Shown here: positions 9,320 through 16,854 of the stretch, piece after piece | Layout: every line of letters begins with the position of its first letter | Numbering within the stretch: position 1 is the first letter of the stretch | Source: Dactylosporangium sp. AC04546 | Lineage (GTDB): Bacteria > Actinomycetota > Actinomycetes > Mycobacteriales > Micromonosporaceae | DNA length: 64,000 nucleotides | Assembly (NCBI RefSeq): GCF_022095675.1 | Contig: NZ_JAHYSG010000054.1 | Location: 1-64,000 of the forward strand | Direction: 5' to 3' | The notes under the pieces: model-generated | Told to the model about the DNA's origin: nothing | The model's database searches: none | The model's input: only the letters and a program-made list of their open reading frames with translations | Made by a program: the position numbers and the translations under genes

Positions 9320-10879
9320 ATGGTGGGGGAAAGCCGTGCGCGGGAACGGCTCGGTGACCAGGGCGTGGCGTCTGTGACTGGTTCCGCATTCCGAGGTGCT
9401 GTCCGGGCAGGTGTCAGATCGGCGCTTGCCCTGGTGGCTGCCGCAGTCACCTTCCCGATCGTCGCGGGCGCGGTCATCTACGCCGTGCCGTATCTCACGA
9501 TGCCGGTCGTCGTCGCACTCGGCATTCTCGGCGTCGCGGCGCTCACATATCGGGCCGGCGCCGCGTTCGGTGTCCCGGTGGCGCTCGCGGGCTTCCTCGC
9601 CTTCGACTGGTACTACCTGCAACCGACACATCCCGTCGGGAGCCCGAGCGTCGACGACGTGTCGGAGGCCGCCGTGTTTCTCGTGCTGGCGACCGCCATC
9701 GGCCACCTCGTCACCGTCGCCCAGCGACGTGAGCTGGCCTCCGAGGCGCGCCGCGGCGTGCTCGCCGACCAGCAGGCAGCGCTGCGGCGGGTGGCGACAC
9801 TCGTCGCGCAGAACGCCACGCCCGCCGAGGTGTTCGCCGCCGTGGCCGCCGCAGTCGGCGGAGTCCTCGACGCCGACATTGCGGTCGTCGCGCGGTACGA
9901 GGTGGACGCCAGCGCGACCATGCTCGCCACCTGGGAGCGTCATCCGGGCGCGTTGCAGGCACCGGTCAACTATTCGCTCGGCGGCCACGACATCTCGACG
10001 ATGGTGTTCCAGTCGCAGCGCCCGGCACGGATGGCCGACTACAGCCAGGCCGACAGCTCCATCGGGGTCGCCGTGCAACAGGCGGCCATTCGCTCGGCAC
10101 TCGGCGCGCCGATCATCGTCGACCAGCGGCTGTGGGGCGTCGCGATCGCCGGGTCGAGGCATCCCGGCGCGTTCCCGGCCGACTTCGAGAACCGGATCTG
10201 CGAGTTCACCGAACTGCTGGCCACCAGCATCGCCAACACCGAGAGCCGGGCCGAGCTGGCCGCGTCCCGCGCACGCATCATCGCCGCGGCCGACGAGACG
10301 CGGCGGCAGCTGGAGCGCGACCTCCACGACGGGGCACAGCAGCGGCTCATCTCACTGTCCCTCGCCATGGCGAACGCCGAGTCGGAGACCCCGCCGGGAC
10401 TGCCCAAGCTGAAGGACGACCTGTCGGAGATGCGCAACGCCCTGAAGGGCCTGGCCGATGACCTTCGCGAACTCTCGCGGGGCATTCATCCGGCGGTCCT
10501 GTCCGAGGGCGGCCTCCAGCCCGCGCTCAAGGGGCTCATCCGTCGTTCCGTGGTGCCCGTCGAAGGCGACATCCGCATCGATGGCCGCCTGCCCAAGAGC
10601 GTCGAGGTGGCCGCCTACTACATCGTGTCGGAAGCGCTCACCAACGTGGCCAAGCACGCCAGGGCATCGGAGGTGACCGTCCGTGTCGGGCGCTCAGCCG
10701 ACGCGCTCGCCTTGGAGATCCGCGACGACGGCGTCGGGGGCGCCGATCCCGGCGCAGGTTCAGGCCTGGTCGGTCTCGAGGACCGGGTCAAGTCTCTCGG
10801 CGGCACCATCGACGTCAAGAGCCCGCCCGGCCGCGGCACCGAGCTGTCCGTGACGCTGCCCCTGAACCGGGAACAGTGA
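9320..10879 (+). CDS. Membrane sensor histidine kinase (DUF4118-like, GAF, HisKA_3, HATPase)
   Basis: The 519-residue protein has a run of hydrophobic helices at residues about 25-130, resembling the KdpD-type DUF4118 membrane domain (FDWYYLQPTHP). A GAF sensor region follows (about 165-310), then the NarL-type phosphoacceptor motif ERDLHDGAQQRL with His near residue 336. The HATPase_c domain has N-box EALTNVAKHA and G-box DDGVGG, SGLVGLEDRV. It should autophosphorylate and pass phosphate to a LuxR-type response regulator. No response regulator is adjacent, so it is an orphan kinase here. A purine-rich stretch precedes the ATG at 9320. Confidence 0.9.
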   Translation: MVGESRARERLGDQGVASVTGSAFRGAVRAGVRSALALVAAAVTFPIVAGAVIYAVPYLTMPVVVALGILGVAALTYRAGAAFGVPVALAGFLAFDWYYLQPTHPVGSPSVDDVSEAAVFLVLATAIGHLVTVAQRRELASEARRGVLADQQAALRRVATLVAQNATPAEVFAAVAAAVGGVLDADIAVVARYEVDASATMLATWERHPGALQAPVNYSLGGHDISTMVFQSQRPARMADYSQADSSIGVAVQQAAIRSALGAPIIVDQRLWGVAIAGSRHPGAFPADFENRICEFTELLATSIANTESRAELAASRARIIAAADETRRQLERDLHDGAQQRLISLSLAMANAESETPPGLPKLKDDLSEMRNALKGLADDLRELSRGIHPAVLSEGGLQPALKGLIRRSVVPVEGDIRIDGRLPKSVEVAAYYIVSEALTNVAKHARASEVTVRVGRSADALALEIRDDGVGGADPGAGSGLVGLEDRVKSLGGTIDVKSPPGRGTELSVTLPLNREQ

Positions 10880-10884
10880 CCAGA

Positions 10885-11550
10885 TCAGGGGCGCTTCGGC
10901 TCGGCCGGCAGCGCTTCACGGACGGCCAGCCGGGTCGGGTCCGCCGGATCGTACTCGACGACGAACCGGTCGCCCGGCCGTGGCGCCGCCAGCCGCGACA
11001 CCAGCCTCGTCGCCACCGCCTCGAACGCCGCCGACCCGTCGGCCGGCTCGACCCGCAGCCGCAGCATCGCCAAGGGGTCGTCGTTCACGGTGGTGCCGGT
11101 GTCGCTCACCGACAGCACGGTGCCCGTCGCGGGCCGGCCGGGACCCGTGAGCGTCTGCTGCGTTCCTGCGAAGGCGGCCCGCATCCTGGCGGCGGCCTGC
11201 CGCGTCACCCGCCGGGTGTGCACGGCCGCCGCCAGGATGCCGGACCCGACGAGCAGGAAGATGCCCCCGAGAAGCCAGCCGAGCCGGTTGCCCGACACCG
11301 CGGCCGCGATGGCGCCACCCGCGAGCGCGATGACGAGCACACCGGCGAGGCGCAGCCCGCCACCGGCCGCGATGGCGATGGCGGCCACCGCCGCGCCGCC
11401 GATGAGGGCGACCATGACGACGCCGAAGGAGATCCGGCAGCTACCGGTCGCCTCGCAGTCGCCGAGGTTCACCAGGCCGTAGGTGCCAACTCCCGCCGCA
11501 ACCGAGGCGACGACACCGATCGCGGTGGCGATAATGACGCGGGCCTTCAC
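10885..11550 (-). CDS. Four-helix membrane protein with C-terminal DUF3592-like segment
   Basis: The 221-residue protein starts with a hydrophobic helix (residues 5-27) and has three more between about 42 and 110. A cytosolic or exported tail follows, containing a small beta domain (GTVLSVSDTGTTVNDDP, then FVVEYDPADPTRLAV). The tail pattern, G-T-V-x-x-V followed by a D-P-x-x-P end, resembles DUF3592-type membrane proteins, but I am not certain. It converges on the sensor kinase with a 5-bp gap. No function can be stated. Confidence 0.65.
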   Translation of the reverse strand: MKARVIIATAIGVVASVAAGVGTYGLVNLGDCEATGSCRISFGVVMVALIGGAAVAAIAIAAGGGLRLAGVLVIALAGGAIAAAVSGNRLGWLLGGIFLLVGSGILAAAVHTRRVTRQAAARMRAAFAGTQQTLTGPGRPATGTVLSVSDTGTTVNDDPLAMLRLRVEPADGSAAFEAVATRLVSRLAAPRPGDRFVVEYDPADPTRLAVREALPAEPKRP

Positions 11551-11647
11551 GGGCCACAGCGTAAGGCCTGTCGCACAACCGGGGCCGGCGCGAGGCGGTG
11601 GCGTCGGCGCCCTGCTGTGGGCGCGGTCACCGTTAAGGTGTCGTCAA

Positions 11648-11674
11648 GGTGAACGCGGTGAACTGGAGGTGAAC
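11648..11674 (-). promoter_or_regulatory. Three GTTCACC direct repeats, Pho-box-like
   Basis: On the minus strand GTTCACC occurs three times, at 11668-11674, 11657-11663 and 11648-11654, with 11- and 9-bp steps. GTTCACC is the conserved core of the Streptomyces PhoP box, which uses 11-bp direct repeats. It sits between the membrane protein gene (start 11550) and the 35-residue gene (11717). PhoP control of either gene is inference. Confidence 0.45.
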
Positions 11675-11716
11675 GGCATGATGATTGCAACGGAACCGAC
11701 CGAGAGAGGAACCATC

Positions 11717-11824
11717 ATGTCGAACACCAAGCAGCCCAAGGCCATCTGGCGTGTCAAGCCCACCGCGACCGGCCGCATCGAGCTCGTCATGCGCTGGGAA
11801 ACGCCCAAGCGGCGGCTCGACTGA
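11717..11824 (+). CDS. 35-residue basic microprotein
   Basis: A short reading frame encodes MSNTKQPKAIWRVKPTATG followed by RIELVMRWETPKRRLD. It is rich in Lys/Arg, has two Trp, and shows no membrane segment. GAGAGGA stands about six bases before the ATG, a good ribosome site for this GC-rich context. An in-frame ATG at 11681 would add 12 residues but has no clear site. It lies alone between two minus-strand genes, downstream of the GTTCACC repeats. I do not recognise the family. Coding status rests on the ribosome site and non-random composition. Confidence 0.5.
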   Translation: MSNTKQPKAIWRVKPTATGRIELVMRWETPKRRLD

Positions 11825-11841
11825 GCGGCAGCGGCCGGGTC

Positions 11842-12411
11842 TCATGCGGCCAACTGCTCGCGCAGCACCGCCGTCATCTGATCGAGGTCGATCGTGCGCT
11901 TCTCTGAGATGATGGTCAATGTCGGGAACGCCGGGTCGGCCGGGTGGTCGAGCGTGATGACGGCCACCGGCTCCGTGTAGTGACTGCAGGAGTTGGTGCA
12001 TTCGTAGTACTGCTGGGAAAACGCGATCCCGGCACCGAGCGCCGTCTGGACCGTGGTGGCCGTGGCGCGGCGGTCGGCCGGGACGTCCGTGGCGGTGCGG
12101 TACACCCCGTGGCTGCCGTTGCCGATCCGGCCGTTGTCGTCGGTGGAGCACGTGGTCGCGTAGGCGGCCAGGCGGACGGCCCGCCTGGCGCCGAGATCGA
12201 CCCGCGCGTCGAGGCCCGGGCAGGCACCGGACCCCGCCGAGCGCATGATGAGCCGCTGCCCGGTGTCGAGCCGGAGGTGGAACGCGACCGGCTCGCCGAC
12301 CGGCGCGATTGTCGGCGAGCTGACCGGGACCGGATCGGGCCGGACCACCGGCCCCTGGCAGCCGCCGGCCAGCAGGGCGAGTGCGACAACCGCGAAGCAT
12401 CTGCGCAACAT
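11842..12411 (-). CDS. Secreted lipoprotein of unknown function
   Basis: The 189-residue protein has a classic lipoprotein signal: MLRRC, a hydrophobic stretch, then lipobox LLAGGC with the acylated Cys at residue 18. The mature part has four further Cys (ACPG, TTCST, ECTNSCSH), suggesting disulfides outside the cell. GAGGTGG precedes the ATG. The C-terminal helix (DLDQMTAVLREQLAA) is soluble. No enzyme motif is recognised. The Lgt gene needed for its lipidation lies at 48980-49996. Confidence 0.8.
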   Translation of the reverse strand: MLRRCFAVVALALLAGGCQGPVVRPDPVPVSSPTIAPVGEPVAFHLRLDTGQRLIMRSAGSGACPGLDARVDLGARRAVRLAAYATTCSTDDNGRIGNGSHGVYRTATDVPADRRATATTVQTALGAGIAFSQQYYECTNSCSHYTEPVAVITLDHPADPAFPTLTIISEKRTIDLDQMTAVLREQLAA

Positions 12412-12487
12412 GCCACCTCGGACGTCTCGCGAACCCGCGCCCGTTCCGCCCTGTCGCCTACCTGACCTCGGCCCGTACCGTGGATGG

Positions 12488-12874
12488 ATGGCCCGCCGCG
12501 ACCCGCAGGAGAAGAAGGCGCTGAGCTACTCGAAGGACCGCCGCAACGACTACGGGGAGAACGACAAGAGCTCCCGCAAGAACATCCGCCGCAACAAGCG
12601 CACCCCGAACCGCTCCGACCGCCACCGAGAGCGCCAGACCCTGGCCGCCGCGACGGGCACCGCCGTCCCGGCGGAGGCGGCCGAGGCGGCCGAGATCAAG
12701 CTGCTGGCCCGCAAGTCGATGTGGTTCACGACCCGCTGGCGGAAGTGGCGCGACGCGCCGCTGGCCGACATCGTCGTCTACAAACTGCGCCGCCGGGCCG
12801 ACCTGGGTATGACCGACCCGGCCGCCGTCGAGGCGACGATCGAGCGGATCCGCCGTCAGTCCTCGACGCCGTAA
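12488..12874 (+). CDS. Small highly charged hypothetical protein
   Basis: This 128-residue protein has a strongly basic, hydrophilic N-terminal half (KKALSYSKDRRNDYGENDKS, then KNIRRNKRTPNRSDRHRERQ). A short C-terminal region follows with WFTTRWRKWRDAPLADIVVY. It has no membrane segment or catalytic motif. Low-complexity basic composition suggests nucleic acid or ribosome contact, but this is only inference. Its 3' end overlaps the convergent gene by 19 bp. The ATG start is the first that excludes the lipoprotein shadow. Confidence 0.7.
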   Translation: MARRDPQEKKALSYSKDRRNDYGENDKSSRKNIRRNKRTPNRSDRHRERQTLAAATGTAVPAEAAEAAEIKLLARKSMWFTTRWRKWRDAPLADIVVYKLRRRADLGMTDPAAVEATIERIRRQSSTP

Positions 12875-13203
12875 CCCGTGAACGTGTAGCGGCCGGGGGA
12901 CTGGCGTTCGATCTCGGCGCCGACGCGGGCGCACTCGCCGGACCAGGTCTCCTCCTGATCCCGCTGGATCTCCTCCGGCATCTCGCCGTAGGCGTACCCG
13001 GAGTACAGCAGAATCCCGAGCGCACGGGGCTCGTAACCGTCGTAGTCGTAGACGTCCGGGACGGCCGGCTCGCGCTCCTCGTCGCGCAGCCGGAGGCGCT
13101 CGGCGGCCGCCCGGGCCAGGGCCAGGACCGCCCGTTGTTCGTCCTCGGGCATGGCGGCGCCGTCCTTGCGGGTGACGAACAGGGCCGGTCCGTAGGCAGA
13201 CAT
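12856..13203 (-). CDS. Hypothetical acidic protein
   Basis: The 115-residue protein begins MSAYGPALFVTRKDGA and contains an acidic central part (LRDEEREPAVPDVYDYDGYE). It ends GRYTFTGYGVED. The composition and ordered secondary structure pattern look genuine; I do not recognise the family. The open frame continues upstream but is the shadow of the S24/S26-like gene. It converges on the basic protein with a 19-bp overlap and is divergent from 13256. Confidence 0.7.
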   Translation of the reverse strand: MSAYGPALFVTRKDGAAMPEDEQRAVLALARAAAERLRLRDEEREPAVPDVYDYDGYEPRALGILLYSGYAYGEMPEEIQRDQEETWSGECARVGAEIERQSPGRYTFTGYGVED

Positions 13204-13255
13204 GCGGCCACGATAATCGCTCGCGCAACCCGTCGGCCCGGCGCAGGCTGGGCGG

Positions 13256-13606
13256 ATGGGGATGCTGGAACTGATGGCCGCGCGGGTCGCCGGGGGAGCG
13301 ACCGTCGAGTTCCGCCCCACGGGATCGTCGATGGTGCCGCTGATCCGCAGCCGCCAGCTCGTGACGGTCGCGCCGGTCGACCCGGCGCGGGTCGAGGTCG
13401 GTGACATCGTGCTGGCCCGGGTGGCCGGGACGACGTACCTCCACCTGGTGTCGGCCGTCGCCGCCGGCCGCATCCAGATCAGCAACAACCGGGGCCGGGT
13501 CAACGGCTGGACGACCCCGGCGCGAGTGTTCGGCATCTGCGTCGCCGTCGACGGCGTCGCGCGCCCCCGCGTGGCCGGCAAGGCGCGGGGAGCGCCCGCC
13601 GGCTGA
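13256..13606 (+). CDS. S24/S26 peptidase-like protein lacking the lysine
   Basis: The 116-residue protein has the single-domain layout of LexA/signal-peptidase-like proteins. It shows FRPTGSSMVPLI with Ser25-Met26 at the nucleophile position, VEVGDIVLARV, and a second strand (TTYLHLVSAVAAGRIQISNN). Where S24/S26 peptidases place the general-base Lys, this protein has YLHLV, so His or nothing replaces it. The NNRGRVNGW segment matches the GND-x-x-NGW pattern of stand-alone actinobacterial homologues. It may be a non-catalytic regulator; that is inference. Confidence 0.7.
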   Translation: MGMLELMAARVAGGATVEFRPTGSSMVPLIRSRQLVTVAPVDPARVEVGDIVLARVAGTTYLHLVSAVAAGRIQISNNRGRVNGWTTPARVFGICVAVDGVARPRVAGKARGAPAG

Positions 13607-13618
13607 CAGAATGCCCGC

Positions 13619-13804
13619 ATGGCGCAGCGGGCGTGACACGGCTTCGTGGAGCGGCTCGTCGAGCTCGGGGCTTGGCGCGGGCTGCGCACCGCCGCCGGTC
13701 AGCGGCCGGTCGACCTGGCCCGGCAGGCGAATCACGCCGAGCTGGCCGAGGTGCTGGAGCCGCCCGTCCGCGCTGACGTCCCGCTGCGCTCCTCGAAGCA
13801 GTAG
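13619..13804 (+). pseudogene. Ankyrin-repeat gene remnant
   Basis: Reading from the ATG at 13619 gives MAQRA, then a TGA at 13634. In the same frame follows HGFVERLVELGAWRG, RTAAGQRPVDLARQ and NHAELAEVLEP up to TAG at 13802. The pattern (loop, G-x-x-P-x-D-L-A, HAELAEVLE) is a single ankyrin repeat. A GTG at 13646 could restart translation, giving 52 residues, but no ribosome site is obvious. Most likely it is a decayed fragment of a longer ankyrin gene. Confidence 0.5.
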
Positions 13805-13816
13805 CGGGGCCGGCGG

Positions 13817-14761
13817 TCACAGATGGGTCCGCAGGAAGCCGGCGATCTCCGTGCGGGCCGCCTTCGCCTGGGGGACGACGCCCGGCATGCTGACGAAGGC
13901 GTGGGGCGCGCCCTCGTGCTCGGTCAGGCGGACCGGGGTGCCGGCGGTGCGGAGGGCCTCGGCGTAGGCACGTCCGTGGTCGGCCACCGGGTCCAGGTCC
14001 GGGACCACCACGAGGGCCGGGGGCAGGCCGCTCAGGTCGGCGGCGAAGAGCGGTGACAGTGCCTTGGCGTCGGTGCCGTCCGGGACGGCCAGACGGAGGA
14101 ACAGCGCCATCTGCGTCACCGTGAGGGTCGGGCTGTCGGCGTGCTCGCGCATCGACGGGTAGTCGAACGCGCTGGAGGTGAGGTCCGCGACCGGGTTCAC
14201 CAGGACCTGCGCCCGCAGCGCCAGGCCGGCGTCGCGGGCCCGCAGCGCGGACAGGGCGGCGACCACCCCGCCTGCGCTCTCCCCGAACAGCGCGGCCCGG
14301 GCCGGGTCGACGCCCCACCGTGCCGGGGCGTCCAGGATGTGCCGCAGCACGTCCCAGCCGTCGGCGACCGCGGCCGACAGCGGGGTGTCCCGGCTGATCA
14401 GGCGGTGCTCGACCGACACCACGACCGCGGGCAGCCGGGCGGCGAGGTGGCTGTTGATCCAGTCGCTCTGCGGTGCCGTGCCCACGAACCCGCCGCCGTG
14501 CACGTGGACGACGAGCGGGTGGGTGCCGTGGGCCGGCGGGCGGTACACCCGGACCGGCAACGTCCGGTCGGGGAGCACGACCCGCTCCCAGGCGATCGCC
14601 GCGCCGCGGTCCGGGAAGCCGGAGATGACCCGCACCAGCTTCGAGGAGCGGCGCCGGTTCTCCGCGTCGCGGAAGGCGTCGAGGGCCTCGGCCGGCATGG
14701 CCGTCCAGTCGGGCTGCTTGCGGACCGCGTGCAGCATCCGGATCCCCAGCGGTGGCTTCAC
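13817..14761 (-). CDS. Alpha/beta-hydrolase, HSL-type esterase
   Basis: The 314-residue protein carries the hormone-sensitive-lipase family oxyanion motif HVHGGGFVG and the nucleophile elbow GESAGG. The acid Asp lies in VVVPDLDPVADHG and the His in GAPHAFVSMPG. It should hydrolyse short acyl esters. Translation starts with GTG at 14761, preceded by GAGGGG. It is divergent from a TetR gene across 62 bp that hold a 34-bp palindrome, so the TetR protein probably represses this esterase and itself. Confidence 0.9.
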   Translation of the reverse strand: MKPPLGIRMLHAVRKQPDWTAMPAEALDAFRDAENRRRSSKLVRVISGFPDRGAAIAWERVVLPDRTLPVRVYRPPAHGTHPLVVHVHGGGFVGTAPQSDWINSHLAARLPAVVVSVEHRLISRDTPLSAAVADGWDVLRHILDAPARWGVDPARAALFGESAGGVVAALSALRARDAGLALRAQVLVNPVADLTSSAFDYPSMREHADSPTLTVTQMALFLRLAVPDGTDAKALSPLFAADLSGLPPALVVVPDLDPVADHGRAYAEALRTAGTPVRLTEHEGAPHAFVSMPGVVPQAKAARTEIAGFLRTHL

Positions 14762-14777
14762 AGTTCCCCCTCAAATT

Positions 14778-14811
14778 CCGCTACCTTTAGTATCGATACT
14801 AAAGGTAGCGG
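14778..14811. promoter_or_regulatory. Perfect 34-bp palindromic operator
   Basis: The half site CCGCTACCTTTAGTATC is followed immediately by its exact reverse complement. It fills the middle of the 62-bp gap between the divergent esterase and TetR genes. Its AT-rich core overlaps where both promoters must lie. This is a textbook TetR-family operator by position and symmetry; binding is inferred. Confidence 0.8.
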
Positions 14812-14823
14812 TATCGTGAGCAC

Positions 14824-15363
14824 ATGTCCACCAGACCGCCCGGCCGCCCGCGCTCCGGGATCGACGACACGGTGTTCGCGGCCACGCTGCGGACGGTCCA
14901 CGAGCTCGGGTACACCCGGGCGACCGTCGACCGGATCGCCGCCGCGGCCGGCATCGCCAAGACGACGATCTACCGCCGCTGGCCGTCGAAGGGCGCGCTC
15001 ATCACGGCCTGCCTGGTGGACGCGTTCGGCCCGGCGCCGCTGGAGGGCACCGACCGGGCGGAGATCATCACGGCGGCGATCCGCTGGATCGCGGCGAAGA
15101 TCGGCGAGCCGGGGATCGGCGCGGCCTTCGCGGGCGTGTTCACCGACGCCGTCAACGACCCCGAGCTGCGGCAGATCCTGTCGAAACAGCTCCAGGATCC
15201 GTACCGCATCGCGCTACAGGAGGTGCTGGGCGAGTCCGAGCAGCGGGTGCTGTTCTTCGTCGACGTCGTCGTCGGCACCCTGCTGCACCGGCTCGGCATG
15301 ACCGGCGAGCCCATGGTCGACGTCGACGACCTGGTCGAGATGATCCTGCGCGACTTCCGCTAG
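14824..15363 (+). CDS. TetR-family transcriptional regulator
   Basis: The 179-residue protein has the TetR N-terminal HTH (TRATVDRIAAAAGIAKTTIY, then RRWPSKGALI) at residues about 25-65. A helical ligand-binding domain follows, ending VDDLVEMILRDFR. The stop TAG at 15361-15363 falls at the outer end of the inverted repeat of the neighbouring TnpB element, so the last few codons may have been replaced by the insertion. It faces the esterase gene across the palindrome at 14778-14811 and is the likely repressor of both. Confidence 0.9.
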   Translation: MSTRPPGRPRSGIDDTVFAATLRTVHELGYTRATVDRIAAAAGIAKTTIYRRWPSKGALITACLVDAFGPAPLEGTDRAEIITAAIRWIAAKIGEPGIGAAFAGVFTDAVNDPELRQILSKQLQDPYRIALQEVLGESEQRVLFFVDVVVGTLLHRLGMTGEPMVDVDDLVEMILRDFR

Positions 15364-16808
15364 TGCTGTGACCATTTACGTTCACCGGTTTGGTGTTCGT
15401 GTTGTGGTTCCTCGCCGCGTGGTGCGGTCGAGCGACTCCCCGCCATCACCGTTTCGGGTGGTGGCGTGGCGGGCCTCAGCCGGCCAACCGACCCTCCTGC
15501 CGCCACCGGGTGGCGGCGGGGGTCACGCCGGGACGGTCCGGCACCAGGAAGATGCCGTCCCGCTCGACGGTGCGTGACCACGGTCGGCACCACTGGTGCC
15601 GCCGCGGTGGATCCGCCGCCCGGGGTTCGGGTGGCGATGGTGGCGGCCGCGAACAGGTCACGGTGCCCGGAGAGCTTGCAGGTGGTGCAGGTCATGGTCC
15701 GTCCGGCCGGTTTCCGCACCCGATGCCGGCAGGCGGGGCAGGTCGAGGAGGTGCCGCGTTCGTCGACCAGGCGGACGGTGACACCGGCGAGTTCGGCCTT
15801 GTCCCGCAGCACGGCGATGGCCCGGCCGACCTGCCACTGCCGCAACCGCAGGTTGTGCCGCCGACCCGCATCAAGCCCCAAGACGCCGCGGGGGTCACCG
15901 ACGGTCAGGGTGCCGACGCGATGCTGCACCGCCCAGGCGATGACGGTCTTCGCCGCCTCGTGCTGCGCCTGCCGCACCCGCCGCCGGTGCCGGGCCTCGA
16001 CGAGGCGGGTCCGGCGGCGGTACTGCCGCCACCGCCGCGACCCCCGCTGGCCGGGTTTCGGCGCCCGGGCGGCCACCGCCCGGCGGCGGGCCTTCGTGTC
16101 GGCCAGATGCAGGCGGTGCTCGGCCCGGACCGCCCGGCCGGACACCAACAGCCCCCGCCCGCCCGGCCCGGCCACCGCATAAGGGTGGATGACGCCCAGA
16201 TCAACACCCGCCACGCGGTCCGGATCTGGTGCCGCATCGGGCGGGTAGGCGGCGACGGCCACCTCGGCGGTGACCTCGACCCACAACCGGCCGGCGTCGG
16301 CGAGCAGGGTCACCGACCGGATCTGTCCGTCCGGGTAGGGCACCTCGCGGTCCAGGCGCAACCACAACGACGGGCACCCGGCCGCGGTCGGCATACGCAA
16401 CCGCCGTCCGGAAAGGCCGAACGTGCCGTGATACCAGCGAACCGGCACCAACCCACGCCGGCGCCGGGGAGACCGTGCCGTCACGTCGCCGGCCCGGCGG
16501 CGTTTCGCCGCCGCGAACCAGGCATCAGAGAATCGGCGAAGCACTGACCGAGCGCCGGTCGTGTCCAGCTCACCGAACGTGCCCGGACCCGACGCCGCGA
16601 GCTCCCGGCACAATGCCTGATACGACACCAGCGGCGCATCGCGGCGCTGGTGACGCCACGCGTTGACCTCCAGCACACACGCCCACACATCCCCCGCCGA
16701 ACGCAGCAACCCGTAACAGCGCTCCCGCTGCGCCCGCGACAACCGCAACCCAACCCGGGCCGTGCGATACACCACCCGCGACGCGTCCCGGTCCCTACGG
16801 CGAGGCAT
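15360..16808 (-). CDS. tnpB: TnpB-type RNA-guided nuclease (IS605/IS1341 OrfB family), rearranged RuvC site
   Basis: The 482-residue protein has the TnpB layout. RuvC-I is VAGVDLGVIHP with Asp203. RuvC-II reads TLTVGDPRG with Gly304 where Glu is usual. A zinc finger CPAC/CTTC follows VDERGTSST, and RuvC-III is GHRDLFAAATIA with Asp384. An alternative Glu350 lies 46 residues after the usual position, as in the known rearranged-site group. The last 90 residues are low-complexity and overlap the probable guide RNA. The start is ATG at 16808; the frame extends 15 codons further but without a ribosome site. It probably cuts DNA at the donor site; activity is inferred. Confidence 0.85.
   Translation of the reverse strand: MPRRRDRDASRVVYRTARVGLRLSRAQRERCYGLLRSAGDVWACVLEVNAWRHQRRDAPLVSYQALCRELAASGPGTFGELDTTGARSVLRRFSDAWFAAAKRRRAGDVTARSPRRRRGLVPVRWYHGTFGLSGRRLRMPTAAGCPSLWLRLDREVPYPDGQIRSVTLLADAGRLWVEVTAEVAVAAYPPDAAPDPDRVAGVDLGVIHPYAVAGPGGRGLLVSGRAVRAEHRLHLADTKARRRAVAARAPKPGQRGSRRWRQYRRRTRLVEARHRRRVRQAQHEAAKTVIAWAVQHRVGTLTVGDPRGVLGLDAGRRHNLRLRQWQVGRAIAVLRDKAELAGVTVRLVDERGTSSTCPACRHRVRKPAGRTMTCTTCKLSGHRDLFAAATIATRTPGGGSTAAAPVVPTVVTHRRAGRHLPGAGPSRRDPRRHPVAAGGSVGRLRPATPPPETVMAGSRSTAPRGEEPQHEHQTGERKWSQH
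15363..15388 (+). repeat. Left terminal inverted repeat of the TnpB element
   Basis: Reads GTGCTGTGACCA, then TTT, then ACGTTCACCGG. It matches the reverse complement of 16855-16880 except at two of the three central bases. It overlaps the stop codons of both tetR and tnpB. Confidence 0.8.
15390..15620 (-). ncRNA. Candidate omega-RNA region at the 3' end of tnpB
   Basis: TnpB proteins use a guide (omega) RNA made from the 3' end of their own gene. Here the last 90 or so codons after the RuvC-III motif have low-complexity composition. Two strong hairpins are visible: arms 15441-15450 and 15457-15466 (CGCCATCACC against GGTGGTGGCG), and arms GCCGCCACC/GGTGGCGGC at 15499-15517. RNA boundaries are not determinable; the guide would be read out across the element end. 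Confidence 0.35.
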
Positions 16809-16854
16809 ACCCGCATCACACCACACGGGTACGACAAAACCGGCCACCAACAAC

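Noticed and set aside
13634..13636. Selenocysteine or readthrough at TGA in the ankyrin and 62580 genes
   Set aside because: No SECIS-like hairpin or Sec machinery is visible, and TGA is the commonest stop here.
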